A DNA stretch of 64,000 nt from Pirellula staleyi DSM 6068. Lineage in GTDB: Bacteria; Planctomycetota; Planctomycetia; Pirellulales; Pirellulaceae. Under the pieces are notes generated by a model. It had not been told where the DNA came from. It saw nothing but the letters and a program-made list of their open reading frames with translations, and made no database searches. The stretch lies in contig CAMCMB010000016.1 of NCBI GenBank assembly GCA_945875845.1, forward strand, positions 39,146 through 103,145, written 5' to 3'. The translations under genes and the position numbers were made by a program. Positions 18,335 to 26,681 of the stretch are shown one piece after another; position 1 is the stretch's first letter; every line of letters begins with the position of its first letter.

Positions 18335-19072
18335 TCACTTGCGCTGATTGGGAACAGTACCTGGCCCAGCAGCACTTCGAACGGGCTGTTGAGTCGGTGC
18401 TGGTGCAGACGCGCCTCGACCGGGCTGTTGAGCCGGCGCTGGTGCCGATGCACCTACATTCGCCTTCAGCACACTCAGAACCAGATCGGTGACGTCCACT
18501 TGCGGGTTCAGAAACAAAACGTCTCGCTGGATACCGAAGTTCACTGTTTGCGGTTTCTTTGGATCCATTTCGTTTTGTTCGCGGCTGTATCGCAGCACGA
18601 GGTCGTACTGGTAGTGATTCGCGACGACAGCGATGGCTTGATTGATCGACTGGTAGGAATTGAAGATCACACCGGCTTGCTTCTCGGCAAACTCTTTTTC
18701 TTTGCCCATGAAGTCAACGCGAAGCTTGCTCTCTTGGCTGATGAGCGTTTCTTGCTTTTGCTTGAACTCGGGACTGTCTGTATTGTAGTTCTTGCCGACC
18801 ATTTCGGTTTCAGCGAGAAGTGATTTTCGACGTGTCTCGATATCTTCCTGAGCTTGAGTCATTTCAGCCTTGATCGCTTCCATGTTGGTGTTCATGGTAG
18901 GATGTTGCTTGAGAATGTACCCGACGTCGACGAGCGCAATACTCGACGGACCATTCTTGGGAGCAGCAGGGGCAGCGGCCTGGGCCGAAGCTTGGGGTCC
19001 TTGACCGAACGTGGACGGGGCGGCACAGAGGCCCAGAAGGGCGATGGTCGCAAAAGTAATTCGAAAATGCAC
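18335..19072 (-). CDS. OmpH/Skp-family periplasmic chaperone
   Basis: A 245-residue protein. The GTG at 19072 is chosen because AAGGAG lies 9 bp before it and it directly opens a signal peptide (HFRITFATIALLGLCAAPS). The longer ATG frame to 19123 puts a charged tail in front of the signal. The mature part has SIALVDVGYILKQHPTMNTN, then about 90 residues of charged coiled coil (IKAEMTQAQEDIETRRKSLL, SQESKLRVDFMGKEKEFAEK), as in Skp tentacles. It ends with a low-complexity tail repeating GASAPAPxQQPxR twice. Skp escorts unfolded outer-membrane proteins, and skp/ompH genes often sit beside lpx genes, as here. Confidence 0.9.
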   Translation of the reverse strand: MHFRITFATIALLGLCAAPSTFGQGPQASAQAAAPAAPKNGPSSIALVDVGYILKQHPTMNTNMEAIKAEMTQAQEDIETRRKSLLAETEMVGKNYNTDSPEFKQKQETLISQESKLRVDFMGKEKEFAEKQAGVIFNSYQSINQAIAVVANHYQYDLVLRYSREQNEMDPKKPQTVNFGIQRDVLFLNPQVDVTDLVLSVLKANVGASAPAPAQQPGRGASAPAPTQQPVRSAAGPGTVPNQRK

Positions 19073-19246
19073 TTGTCTGCACTCCTTGCTAAGTGATTCG
19101 TGGGCAGTCGATTCGTTTTTCAACGGCTCATGGCAAACAATCCGTCGTTTGCCAAGCGAGTGTTACCGATTTGGGTAGGTCGCCACCCGAGTTCGTTCGC
19201 GATTCTGACAATTCGTGAATTCGGAGTAAATAGCGATATTGCCTTT

Positions 19247-21136
19247 CTAATCCGTAAGTTGAACTTTCAGTTCTATTTTTTCTTGGCCGCGCTCGACCAA
19301 GATCACGACGATGTCGCCATTTTTGTATTTTTGGAGAATGCGATCGAGCTCGGCACGGCTTGTCGTTGCGTCGTCGTTGATCTTGAGCACCGTGTCTCCT
19401 TGCTCGATACCCGCTTTCTTAGCAATACTGCTGGGCAAAACCCTTTCGACAATGACTCCTTCGGAATCAACTTTGAGACGCACGCCTAAACGTATGCGTT
19501 TGGGCCCGCTCGATCGACTTGCATTAGGATTGGCAACACCCTTGACTTTCACAAGGGTTGGTCTGGCCGGCTCAACAGCCAACCGATTCGCAAGCCCCGT
19601 GACCATATCGCTTATGCGATCGATTCCGCTTAGGTTGATTTTGTCAAAATCGTCACTGGGACGATGGTAATCGTCATGGAGCCCAGTAAAGAAGTGCAGC
19701 ACCGGGATGTTCTTTTGAAAGAAACTTTGATGATCGCTTGGCCCCATCCCTTCCGGACTTCGCTGGACCTTGAATGCTAGCGAATCGTTGGCTTGAGTAA
19801 TCATGGCGTCAAACTCGGTCGCGGTCCCCGTCCCATAGATGGTCAAGTCATTGTTGGTCAATCTGCCGACCATGTCGAGATTTAACATGGCTACCGTGTT
19901 TTCCAACTCGAATCGAGGATGTTTGACGTAGTAGTCGCTGCCAAGCAGGCCTCGCTCCTCGCCTGAGAAAGCAATAAATACCACACTGCGTCGCTCTCGG
20001 TTCGGGTTCTCCGCTTTGGCCAAATCGACAAGTCGCTTGGCCGTTTCCATGAGTGCTACCGTTCCGGACGCGTTGTCGTCCGCACCGTTATGAACCGCAA
20101 CAGTTCCGGGAGCAAGCGAACCTGCACCTCCCATTCCAACGTGATCGAAGTGCGCTCCAATCACGACATGCTCGTTTGCGAGTTTGCCCGAACCAGGCAA
20201 CAAACCGAGAACATTCATGGAGGGAGTCCGTTGGATCGCGACTTCGACTTCGCCGCTCGCAGTCCACTTGGGTAGCTCGGTGGAACGCGGCTTAAGGTCC
20301 TGATCAATTTTGGTTTCGATATCGGAGAGAGAAAGTCCTGCTTCCGACAGCCAGCCTTCGACGGTACTACGTTGCAGGAAAATAGTTGGGACTTGATCTT
20401 TGGTGAGCGCACTTCCTGCACCTGCCACAGGCAACAGCAGATTGGGTGTGGCTTTTTCCGCTTCCGAATCGTTGATTAAGATCATCGCGGCAACACCATG
20501 TTGGGCGGCGTTGAGCTGTTTGGCAGTGTACAACGCGAATTGGCTAGGCGCCGTTCCATCGAAGAGACTTTTCGGATCGTTTTGTTGTGGTTCTTTGCGA
20601 ACGACAATGACAACCTTCCCCCTTACATCTAAGCCCGCAAAATCATCGTATTTGAGGTCCTCTTCGTTGGCAGTGATCCCATACCCAGCAAACACCAAAC
20701 CACCTTCAAATGCATTATTCGACCCGAGCGACAGCGGCTGAAACTGTTCGCCAAGCCTGAGGGCAATTTTCTCTCCGCTAGGTTTGGTGATGGACAATGT
20801 GTTTCTCGCAGGCTCTGCGATTTTCGGAGTACCTGCACCCAGCGAAAAGTCTTGAAAAGGCTTTCCGTCGAACAAATCTGTCTTTAGACCGAGTGCAAGC
20901 CAGCGATTTGCGATGTAATCGGCTGCCATTTTCAGACCGGGTGTTTCGGCAGCGCGTCCCTGAAGCTCGTCGGACGACAAGTACTTGATGTCTTCCAGCA
21001 ATCGGGCTTCCGCCGAGATCGAAGCGGATCGCTTATCCGGAGCGTCCTCCGCGACGGCGAAATGTCCGAATAGCCCAAGGAACAAGGAAGCCAATGGGCA
21101 CGACGTAGGAATCATGAAACGCGGTACAAAAAGCAT
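19247..21136 (-). CDS. Secreted M28 zinc aminopeptidase with PA and C-terminal PDZ domains
   Basis: A 629-residue exported peptidase. A signal peptide covers about residues 1-29. A PA (protease-associated) insert spans roughly 130-260 (VFAGYGITANEEDLKYDDFA). The M28 catalytic core spans 310-540. Metal ligands are seen in GAHFDHVGMGG, HNGADDNASGT, FSGEERGLLGS, MLNLDMVGRL and HDDYHRPSDDFDK, so the active site looks complete. Residues 550-629 form a PDZ-like domain (LGVRLKVDSEGVIVERVLP, KKAGIEQGDTVLKIND). It probably degrades peptides outside the inner membrane. It stands upstream of the ompH-lpx group on the same strand with a 110-bp gap, so its transcription may be separate. Confidence 0.93.
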   Translation of the reverse strand: MLFVPRFMIPTSCPLASLFLGLFGHFAVAEDAPDKRSASISAEARLLEDIKYLSSDELQGRAAETPGLKMAADYIANRWLALGLKTDLFDGKPFQDFSLGAGTPKIAEPARNTLSITKPSGEKIALRLGEQFQPLSLGSNNAFEGGLVFAGYGITANEEDLKYDDFAGLDVRGKVVIVVRKEPQQNDPKSLFDGTAPSQFALYTAKQLNAAQHGVAAMILINDSEAEKATPNLLLPVAGAGSALTKDQVPTIFLQRSTVEGWLSEAGLSLSDIETKIDQDLKPRSTELPKWTASGEVEVAIQRTPSMNVLGLLPGSGKLANEHVVIGAHFDHVGMGGAGSLAPGTVAVHNGADDNASGTVALMETAKRLVDLAKAENPNRERRSVVFIAFSGEERGLLGSDYYVKHPRFELENTVAMLNLDMVGRLTNNDLTIYGTGTATEFDAMITQANDSLAFKVQRSPEGMGPSDHQSFFQKNIPVLHFFTGLHDDYHRPSDDFDKINLSGIDRISDMVTGLANRLAVEPARPTLVKVKGVANPNASRSSGPKRIRLGVRLKVDSEGVIVERVLPSSIAKKAGIEQGDTVLKINDDATTSRAELDRILQKYKNGDIVVILVERGQEKIELKVQLTD

Positions 21137-21553
21137 TTGTGCGACTATTTCGTTGAGACTTTGACGAAGCGAATATGAACAACAGAGTATACCGTCTGCA
21201 TGGCAAATGTCATCCTAGGGCGTTGCCCTAGATTGAATGAAAAACAAGGATCTAGGAACGAAAACCCGACGAATCCCCGCAACTTTTGGAAATTATTGGA
21301 ATCGCTTGCGAGATTGACCAAACGTGTCCCAAAGATGTCGAAAACTAGATTGTCGGCTTGGGTTGTCTTGTTGTGAACTGGGTTGGAATGCGTTAGCATC
21401 CTAGATGCATTTGGAATGCCTACAGTTCAAGGAGATTGATCTCAAGGGTGGTGGCAGAAGAGCTCGTTTGAGAGACGCTCCTTTGCAAGCAACCGCGCAC
21501 CAAATCTCACCTCTCTCAGTACCGCTTTTTTTCAGCAAAAGGGAATTTCAGGA
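21137..21553. other. Divergent promoter region of the M28 peptidase and recA
   Basis: 417 bp between divergent genes, no supported gene. A minus-strand frame at 21145-21399 has no recognisable content. No clear LexA-type palindrome could be picked out by eye. Confidence 0.4.
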
Positions 21554-22690
21554 ATGGCCGCATCTTCAAACAGCAAGGGCTCAACCAAGAAGAAATCGGA
21601 CAAAGGCGCACCGCCAGCCGAACGCATCACCGGACTTGAGAGCATTCTCAAACGGGAGCCAAGTCTTAAGACAACCTTACAACAAATTGAAAAGCAATTT
21701 GGCGAAGGCTCCATTATGCCGTTGGGGGGCGAAGCCCAACTCAAAATCGAAGGGATCAAAACCGGTTCGCTCTCATTGGATATGGCTCTTGGCGGAGTGG
21801 GTATTCCACGAGGACGTATCATCGAGATTTTTGGCCCGGAATCGAGCGGCAAAACGACCATCGCTTTGCACATCTGCGCTCAAGCCCAGAAAGAGGGCGG
21901 CATCGCAGCGATCATCGACGCCGAACATGCTTTTGATCCGAGTTGGGGCAAAAAGCTCGGTATCGAATTGCATTCGCTTTTGGTCAGCCAGCCCAGCAGC
22001 GGTGAGGAGGCTCTGCAGATCACCGAAATGTTGGTCAAAAGCAATGCCGTCGATGTGATCGTGATCGACTCGGTCGCTGCCTTGGTACCGCGTCAAGAAC
22101 TCGAAGGGGAGATCGGCGACACGCACATCGGTTTACAAGCTCGACTTATGAGTCAATCGATGCGCAAGCTGACAGGCGCCATTGCCAAGAGTAAGACGGC
22201 AGTCATATTCATCAACCAAATTCGCGACAAGATCGGTGGCATGTCCTATGGCTCGCCGGAAACGACGCCTGGTGGTCGCGCATTGAAGTTCTATGCTTCC
22301 TGCCGGATCGATGTGCGCCGTATCGGGCAACTCAAAGATGGAGAAGCGATCGTCGGCCAACGCGTCAAGACCAAGATCGTCAAGAACAAAGTTGCCCCTC
22401 CGTTTCGAGTGGCTGAATTCGACATGATGCATACCTGCGGCATCAGCTTCGAAGGAGACCTGTTGGACCTAGGGACCGCCCACAAGATCATCAACCGTAG
22501 CGGTGCTTGGTTTAAGTATGGCGAAACCTATATTGGCCAAGGCAAAGAAAAGGCGCGAAACTACTTGGTCGAGAACAAAGACGTCGCCAACGAGATCCGA
22601 GACGCCATCATTGCCGCCGGCGGATATGCGGGCCCTGAAGGTGTCGCAGAAGCGGACGAAGAAGCCGAGGAACCGGACTCGGACTCCTAA
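21554..22690 (+). CDS. recA: Recombinase A
   Basis: DNA strand-exchange ATPase and SOS co-protease. It has 378 residues, slightly longer than E. coli RecA because of a 30-residue basic N-terminal leader and an acidic C-terminal tail ([12 protein letters not shown]). Walker A is GPESSGKT near residue 93. The Walker B strand is [15 protein letters not shown]. Loop L2 and the [20 protein letters not shown] region are intact. No intein and no frameshift. It is monocistronic, with a repeat element starting about 10 bp after its stop. Confidence 0.98.
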   Translation: MAASSNSKGSTKKKSDKGAPPAERITGLESILKREPSLKTTLQQIEKQFGEGSIMPLGGEAQLKIEGIKTGSLSLDMALGGVGIPRGRIIEIFGPESSGKTTIALHICAQAQKEGGIAAIIDAEHAFDPSWGKKLGIELHSLLVSQPSSGEEALQITEMLVKSNAVDVIVIDSVAALVPRQELEGEIGDTHIGLQARLMSQSMRKLTGAIAKSKTAVIFINQIRDKIGGMSYGSPETTPGGRALKFYASCRIDVRRIGQLKDGEAIVGQRVKTKIVKNKVAPPFRVAEFDMMHTCGISFEGDLLDLGTAHKIINRSGAWFKYGETYIGQGKEKARNYLVENKDVANEIRDAIIAAGGYAGPEGVAEADEEAEEPDSDS

Positions 22691-22700
22691 GGCGAAACAA

Positions 22701-22765
22701 AGTCGCCTTTCGGTCCGCGAAAGCAGCGTAAAAGACGCGTTCTTTCGCGGATAGGCTGTGAATTT
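22701..22765. repeat. AGTCGCCTTT...GCTGTGAATTT repeat downstream of recA
   Basis: A 65-bp segment with AGTCGCCTTTCGGTCCGCGA, then AAGACGCGTTCTTTCGCGGA and GGCTGTGAATTT. A diverged copy occurs at 34835-34895, again directly at a stop codon. Partial relatives are near 25800-25850. Upstream, AAGGCGA/TCGCCTT (22689-22709) could fold as a weak recA terminator. Confidence 0.7.
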
Positions 22766-22769
22766 ATCG

Positions 22770-22851
22770 TAGCAGGCACATTCCATGTGCCGTCCACAAT
22801 GCAGAAACCTTTGGTTTTTGAGGCTACGGCACACGGAGTGTGCCTGCTACT
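22770..22851. repeat. Imperfect inverted repeat, about 25-bp arms
   Basis: The arms GTAGCAGGCACATTCCATGT and ACGGAGTGTGCCTGCTAC (inner bases ACGGCAC/GTGCCGT) flank a 32-bp loop. It is followed at 22914-22974 by a second palindrome of the GGTAGCGGAACGGCGCGAGC type, related to copies at 46999-47062 and 49789-49869, with a solo half at 23140-23168. Confidence 0.75.
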
Positions 22852-22913
22852 TTCTCAGCGATTCAATAAATGCACAGCCGAGGAGCGGCTTTGAACAGAT
22901 ACTTGGGGCATCA

Positions 22914-22974
22914 TCGGAGGGCTCGCGCCCTGCCGCTATAATTTGGTAGCGGAACGGCGCGAGCCGTCCGGTGA
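22914..22974. repeat. GGCTCGCGCC/GGCGCGAGCC palindrome
   Basis: The arms TCATCGGAGGGCTCGCGCCC and GGCGCGAGCCGTCCGGTGA surround TGCCGCTATAATTTGGTAGC. Same family as 46999-47062 and 49789-49869, all in gaps between genes. Confidence 0.75.
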
Positions 22975-23004
22975 ACGAGGGATTGCAGCAGGCGCCTCGC
23001 TTAC

Positions 23005-23121
23005 GGGCTTGTTGATTAATCACAACCCGAAGTGTAAACGAGGGACTCTTTGCCCCTCACTCACGTTTCGGGTTATGATAAAACCATAGCTTAGGTAAAG
23101 ACTCATTAAATCAACAAGCCC
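23005..23121 (+). mobile_element. Variant MITE-like element carrying a second palindrome inside
   Basis: Termini GGGCTTGTTGATT and AATCAACAAGCCC match the 118-bp family. It is flanked by perfect TTAC duplications (23001-23004 and 23122-23125). The interior differs: instead of the GACGGACTT palindromes it holds CAACCCGAAGTGTAAACGAG with its inverse CTCACTCACGTTTCGGGTT, a diverged copy of the palindrome that usually serves as the insertion target. The total of 117 bp nearly equals the standard length. Confidence 0.8.
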
Positions 23122-23164
23122 TTACGCGTCGGGTTATCCTCACCGGACAGCTTGCGCTGTTCTG

Positions 23165-23770
23165 CTACGCACGCAATGCACCTGGCTCTGTGCCAGGTGC
23201 ATTCTTTCTGCCCGCAACCGCATAGGCGGTCAACGCGCCAGCGATGGCGCCGAACAAATGTCCGTCCCACGAAACGTACGAGCCAGCCGTTGGCAACACT
23301 CCCCATAGCAGCGTTGTCCCATACAGGAATCCAACCACCACCGAAATCAAAATTGGTAGAACCTTGCGCTCGGCAAATCCACTGGCAATGAGAAAAGCAA
23401 CCAATCCGTAGACGAGCCCGCTCGCACCAACGTGTGCCGCATTTCTCCCAAAGCACCACAAAAGCAGTCCACCCAACACGACAATGCTGGCGATGACTTC
23501 CCAGTAGTCACGTCTCGAATGCGTTAAAAGAAACAACAAGATGCACAGGGGTATCGTATTGCCAATCAGATGCCCCCAGCCACCATGCAAAAATGGCATC
23601 GTAATAATGCCGAGCAACCCATTTATGGTCCTGGGCACCAAGCCGTACTCATTGAAATTAATTGGGATGAGTATCCAGTCCACCAAGTGCACTATCCACA
23701 AGGTGGCTACCACTGCGGCAACGCTACGAAGCTCGTTCGTCATCGGGTTTTTGACTTGTTCTGTCGTCAT
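23165..23770 (-). CDS. Rhomboid-family intramembrane serine protease
   Basis: A 201-residue membrane protein with about six hydrophobic segments. The start at 23770 overlaps the stop of the upstream glycosylase gene in an ATGA, implying coupled translation; the longer frame to 23830 is not favoured. Rhomboid signatures: PFLHGGWGHLIGNTIPLCIL in helix 2 (HxxxN region), the catalytic Ser in HVGASGLVYG near residue 113, and the catalytic His in WDGHLFGAIAGAL near 185. Rhomboids cleave transmembrane segments of client proteins; the client here is unknown. It is the last gene of a three-gene operon. Confidence 0.93.
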   Translation of the reverse strand: MTTEQVKNPMTNELRSVAAVVATLWIVHLVDWILIPINFNEYGLVPRTINGLLGIITMPFLHGGWGHLIGNTIPLCILLFLLTHSRRDYWEVIASIVVLGGLLLWCFGRNAAHVGASGLVYGLVAFLIASGFAERKVLPILISVVVGFLYGTTLLWGVLPTAGSYVSWDGHLFGAIAGALTAYAVAGRKNAPGTEPGALRA

Positions 23771-24399
23771 TTGCAAGCGTCCGCCATTCTCCACAGGTAC
23801 CATGCACCAACACTTCGATAAGGCTGCCAAGCGTCAGTCCAAATCTCAAAATCCGCTTTCTTCGGCAACCTTTCCAATCCAATCAAATGCATAAGCCCGG
23901 CTCGAACACCAAAGTCGTCGATCGGCATGATGTCCATTCGCCCCAAAGTAAAGATCAAAAACATCTCAACGGTCCATTTGCCGATACCCTTTAGTTCCGT
24001 CAGCGATTCCATCAACGCGTCCTCGCTCATCGTGTCTGCCAATGCTCGATCCGGTACCTTTCCATCCAAGGTACCTCGCGCGATGCCGCGAATGGCTTCG
24101 GTCTTGGCAAGCGAGAAACCACATTTGCGGTAGCTCGCAACCCTCATTCGCGATAGCTGGAGTGCCGTCGGAAAGCCTTGGTCAGGGAATCGTTCTACGA
24201 GGCGTCGCAGAATGGATTCGGCCGCTTTGCCATGCAACTGCTGATGAGCGACGGCACGGACCAAGGACTCAAATGGCTCGCGAACCCACACCGGTTCCCA
24301 CTGGCATCGCCCGTGTTCCGAGATCCATGCACCCAGTTGTGGGCAAGCCGCCGAAAGGTGCTTTTCGGCCTTGCGAAGTTTCTTGTTAAACGCGTCCAC
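23767..24399 (-). CDS. DNA-3-methyladenine glycosylase, AlkA/HhH-GPD type
   Basis: A 210-residue base-excision repair glycosylase that removes alkylated purines. The helix-hairpin-helix is LKGIGKWTVEMFLIFTLG (about 137-155), and the catalytic Asp lies in MPIDDFGVRAGL near residue 160. The N-terminal part has the usual PFESLVRAVAHQQLHGKAAE segment. It lacks the extra N-terminal domain of E. coli AlkA (282 aa), as many bacterial homologues do. It overlaps the rhomboid gene by 4 bp and lies 7 bp downstream of the PQQ-propeller gene. Confidence 0.93.
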   Translation of the reverse strand: MDAFNKKLRKAEKHLSAACPQLGAWISEHGRCQWEPVWVREPFESLVRAVAHQQLHGKAAESILRRLVERFPDQGFPTALQLSRMRVASYRKCGFSLAKTEAIRGIARGTLDGKVPDRALADTMSEDALMESLTELKGIGKWTVEMFLIFTLGRMDIMPIDDFGVRAGLMHLIGLERLPKKADFEIWTDAWQPYRSVGAWYLWRMADACK

Positions 24400-24406
24400 T
24401 CAGGAA

Positions 24407-25711
24407 TTACTCTTTTGTTATGTCGAAGCAAACCAATTCGTCTTGATCGCGAACAAACAGTTTGCCACCGGCGATCACAGGATGAGGCCAGCTTTCGCCA
24501 TTGTGAGTCGGCAATTTGAATTGACTGATCAGTTTATACTTGTCTGTCGCGGTATCGATCAACGCCATGGTGCTGTCTTGGTAGCGAAAATATAGCTTGC
24601 CATCGGCAGCCACGATTGCGGCGGAACCTGTGCCCGCACCTCTCGATTTGTCCCAAAGGTTTTTGCCTGTCTTCCATTCAATACAAGCCGGAAAACCATT
24701 GTTGTGCCCTTGCCCCATATAAACGAAATCCCCAATCATAATCATGCCACCGTGATGATTTTGCAATTCCTGGCTACTTTTGTAATAGATCTCGGTTGCT
24801 TCGAGCTTGTTTTCTTTCTTGGTTATTTCCAAGAGGGCTGTTCCGCCATCTCCGTAACCCGATGAGCAAAACACAAAGTTGTTCTTGGCAATCGGCGTTG
24901 GGATATTGGCTGTCGTATTGGCGATCCGATCGTAGTTCCAAAGCAACTCCCCTGAGTCGGCGGCATAACTCACGACTCCATGCCCAACCAACTGAATGTA
25001 CTGCTTCACTCCAGCCGCATCGGAGAGGATGATGGACGAGTAACCCGCCCCGTTATTGCCTCGCAATTTTCCCTCAGGAGCTTTGCCTTTCCAAATCGGC
25101 TCACCCGTCATTTTGTTCAGGGCCACTACCATCGCATCGTTCGCACCCGGCGTGCACAACAACATGTTGCCATCCACGAGGGGAGACTCACTGTAGCCCC
25201 ACCCCGATTCCATCTTGCCACCGAAATCGTCCGCAAAATTCTTCTGCCAGACCTTTTCCCCGGTAGCGATTTTGCAGCAAACAAGCATTCCGTCATTCGA
25301 AAGCGCGAAAACCAGTCCGCTCGCCAAATCGATCGTTGGAGTGCCATTCGGATCTTGCTTGGCCGGTGTAAATTGAGTGCTCCAAATCGCTTCGCCGTTG
25401 GCTTGGTTGCGGCAAATGAGTTGAGTCTTGCCATCGAAATTGCCCATCGTGAGGAGTTTGCCATCCGCGATCGCAACGCTGGACATCCCTTTGCCCAGCC
25501 CTTTCACACGAAAGGAAAGGGGTGGACCTGCTTCAGGCCATGATTTCATCAAGCCTTTTTCTTGCGAAATGCCATCCCGATTTGGACCTCGCCACTGAAA
25601 CCATTGACCGCCCTGGTCCTCCGCGATGACCGATGATTTGAAAGGAGCAAAGAGCAATCCGGCGCAGAAACAAGCGGAGAATGCGGCTCGGTGAAAGAAT
25701 TTCTTGGACAT
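24407..25711 (-). CDS. Secreted PQQ-like beta-propeller protein (BamB-like)
   Basis: A 434-residue exported protein with a signal peptide (about residues 1-31). Repeated blades carry the W-docking and AxD pattern: GGQWFQWRGPNRDGISQEKG near 35, then DGKLLTMGNFDGKTQLICRN, IATGEKVWQKNFAD, KMTGEPIWKGKAPEG, DSGELLWNYDRIAN and EWKTGKNLWDKSRGAG. PQQ-ligating residues of true quinoprotein dehydrogenases are not evident, so a scaffold role is more likely than catalysis. The opening FQWRGPNRDG is typical of a large planctomycete family. First gene of the operon with the glycosylase and rhomboid. Confidence 0.88.
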   Translation of the reverse strand: MSKKFFHRAAFSACFCAGLLFAPFKSSVIAEDQGGQWFQWRGPNRDGISQEKGLMKSWPEAGPPLSFRVKGLGKGMSSVAIADGKLLTMGNFDGKTQLICRNQANGEAIWSTQFTPAKQDPNGTPTIDLASGLVFALSNDGMLVCCKIATGEKVWQKNFADDFGGKMESGWGYSESPLVDGNMLLCTPGANDAMVVALNKMTGEPIWKGKAPEGKLRGNNGAGYSSIILSDAAGVKQYIQLVGHGVVSYAADSGELLWNYDRIANTTANIPTPIAKNNFVFCSSGYGDGGTALLEITKKENKLEATEIYYKSSQELQNHHGGMIMIGDFVYMGQGHNNGFPACIEWKTGKNLWDKSRGAGTGSAAIVAADGKLYFRYQDSTMALIDTATDKYKLISQFKLPTHNGESWPHPVIAGGKLFVRDQDELVCFDITKE

Positions 25712-26144
25712 AGAATTTTCTTGATTGTGATGAAAGGGGAAAAATCGTTTCGACGTGACTCGCTAGTTTAACGTAATCACCGTCGACTTTCGCTACGCGA
25801 AAGTAGCGAATCACGGCACTACTTTCGCCGAGAGGTTGTGAATTTTTGGATGGACCACTTTTTGGCAACAGTTTGAAAACCCGACGCGTGACGGCTTGTT
25901 GCTTTAGTGAAGTCGTTATTGGGTAAGGGCGGTAAGACGGACTTGGAAGTCCGTCCATGGGGAATTCGACGAACTTGGAAGTCCGTCGTACCATTAAATC
26001 CACAAGCCGGTGAGCGAGGGGCAGACCGTCCCTCGCTCACGCGTCGGGTTGGTATTAGCCTATCCGACGAAGAACGCATCTTTCGCTACGCGAAAGGCAG
26101 CAATAACCAAGCACGCTCTTCGTACCTCAGGGCGTGCGACACGG
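25712..26144. other. Intergenic region with MITE-like element and target palindrome
   Basis: About 430 bp, no gene. It holds CGCTACGCGAAAGTAGCG-type palindromes near 25790-25850, the MITE-like copy at 25892-26009, and the rest of the target palindrome to about 26052. Confidence 0.6.
25892..26009 (+). mobile_element. MITE-like element, 118 bp, with GTGA target duplication
   Basis: Termini CGGCTTGTTGCTTTA and AATCCACAAGCCG. Flanked by GTGA at 25888-25891 and 26010-26013. Removing the element and one GTGA restores a perfect inverted repeat with 21-bp arms, AACCCGACGCGTGAGCGAGG plus G, around a 9-bp loop ending at 26052. This shows both the insertion and the intact target. The target lies in the opposite orientation to that at 9692. 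Confidence 0.88.
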
Positions 26145-26648
26145 TTACTTCTTGCCGAGCCTGCGTTTGTTCTCAAAAAAATCCGTCAGCAGTCGCCCGC
26201 ATTCCAAAGCAAGGACGCCGCTGGTGATTTCGCATTGATGATTGAGCCTCGAGTCCGACAGAAGATGAAAGAGCGATTCGACAGCTCCCGCCTTGTTGTC
26301 GATGGCCCCATAGATCACGCGCGGAATCCTCGACTGTAGAATTGCTCCGGCGCACATCGGGCAAGGTTCGAGTGTCACATACAATTCGCATTCGAGCAGA
26401 CGCCATGATTTCAGGTAGGCTGCCGCTTGAGTGATCGCGATCATCTCAGCATGCGCGGTTGGGTCCGCCAAATTCTCTCGTTGGTTGTATGCCGCCGCGA
26501 TGATGTTGTGCTTGTAGACGATGATCGCTCCTACAGGCACCTCGTTTTCAGTCGCCGCCTGCTGAGCTAATTCAATCGCCCGTCGCATAAAATGCTCTTT
26601 GCCAAATAGCAGCAAGGATGCTGCATCGTCATCGTCTCGGAATTCCAT
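26145..26648 (-). CDS. tadA: tRNA-specific adenosine deaminase
   Basis: A 167-residue zinc deaminase that converts A34 to inosine in the tRNA-Arg anticodon. Zinc and catalytic motifs are intact: TAHAEMIAI (His and catalytic Glu, near residue 68) and [11 protein letters not shown] (two Cys, near 98-101). The length fits the family. The start gives a short acidic leader ([12 protein letters not shown]) before the usual [20 protein letters not shown]; the inner Met of FMRRAIELA is an alternative start. It lies 33 bp downstream of the TolC-like gene on the same strand. Confidence 0.95.
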   Translation of the reverse strand: MEFRDDDDAASLLLFGKEHFMRRAIELAQQAATENEVPVGAIIVYKHNIIAAAYNQRENLADPTAHAEMIAITQAAAYLKSWRLLECELYVTLEPCPMCAGAILQSRIPRVIYGAIDNKAGAVESLFHLLSDSRLNHQCEITSGVLALECGRLLTDFFENKRRLGKK

Positions 26649-26681
26649 AAGGTCTTGGTCTTGTTGCGAGATATTCTGAGA

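Noticed and set aside
21405..22058. A 217-codon plus-strand frame overlapping recA
   Set aside because: Out of frame with recA, which is unmistakable; the content is typical of a shadow frame.
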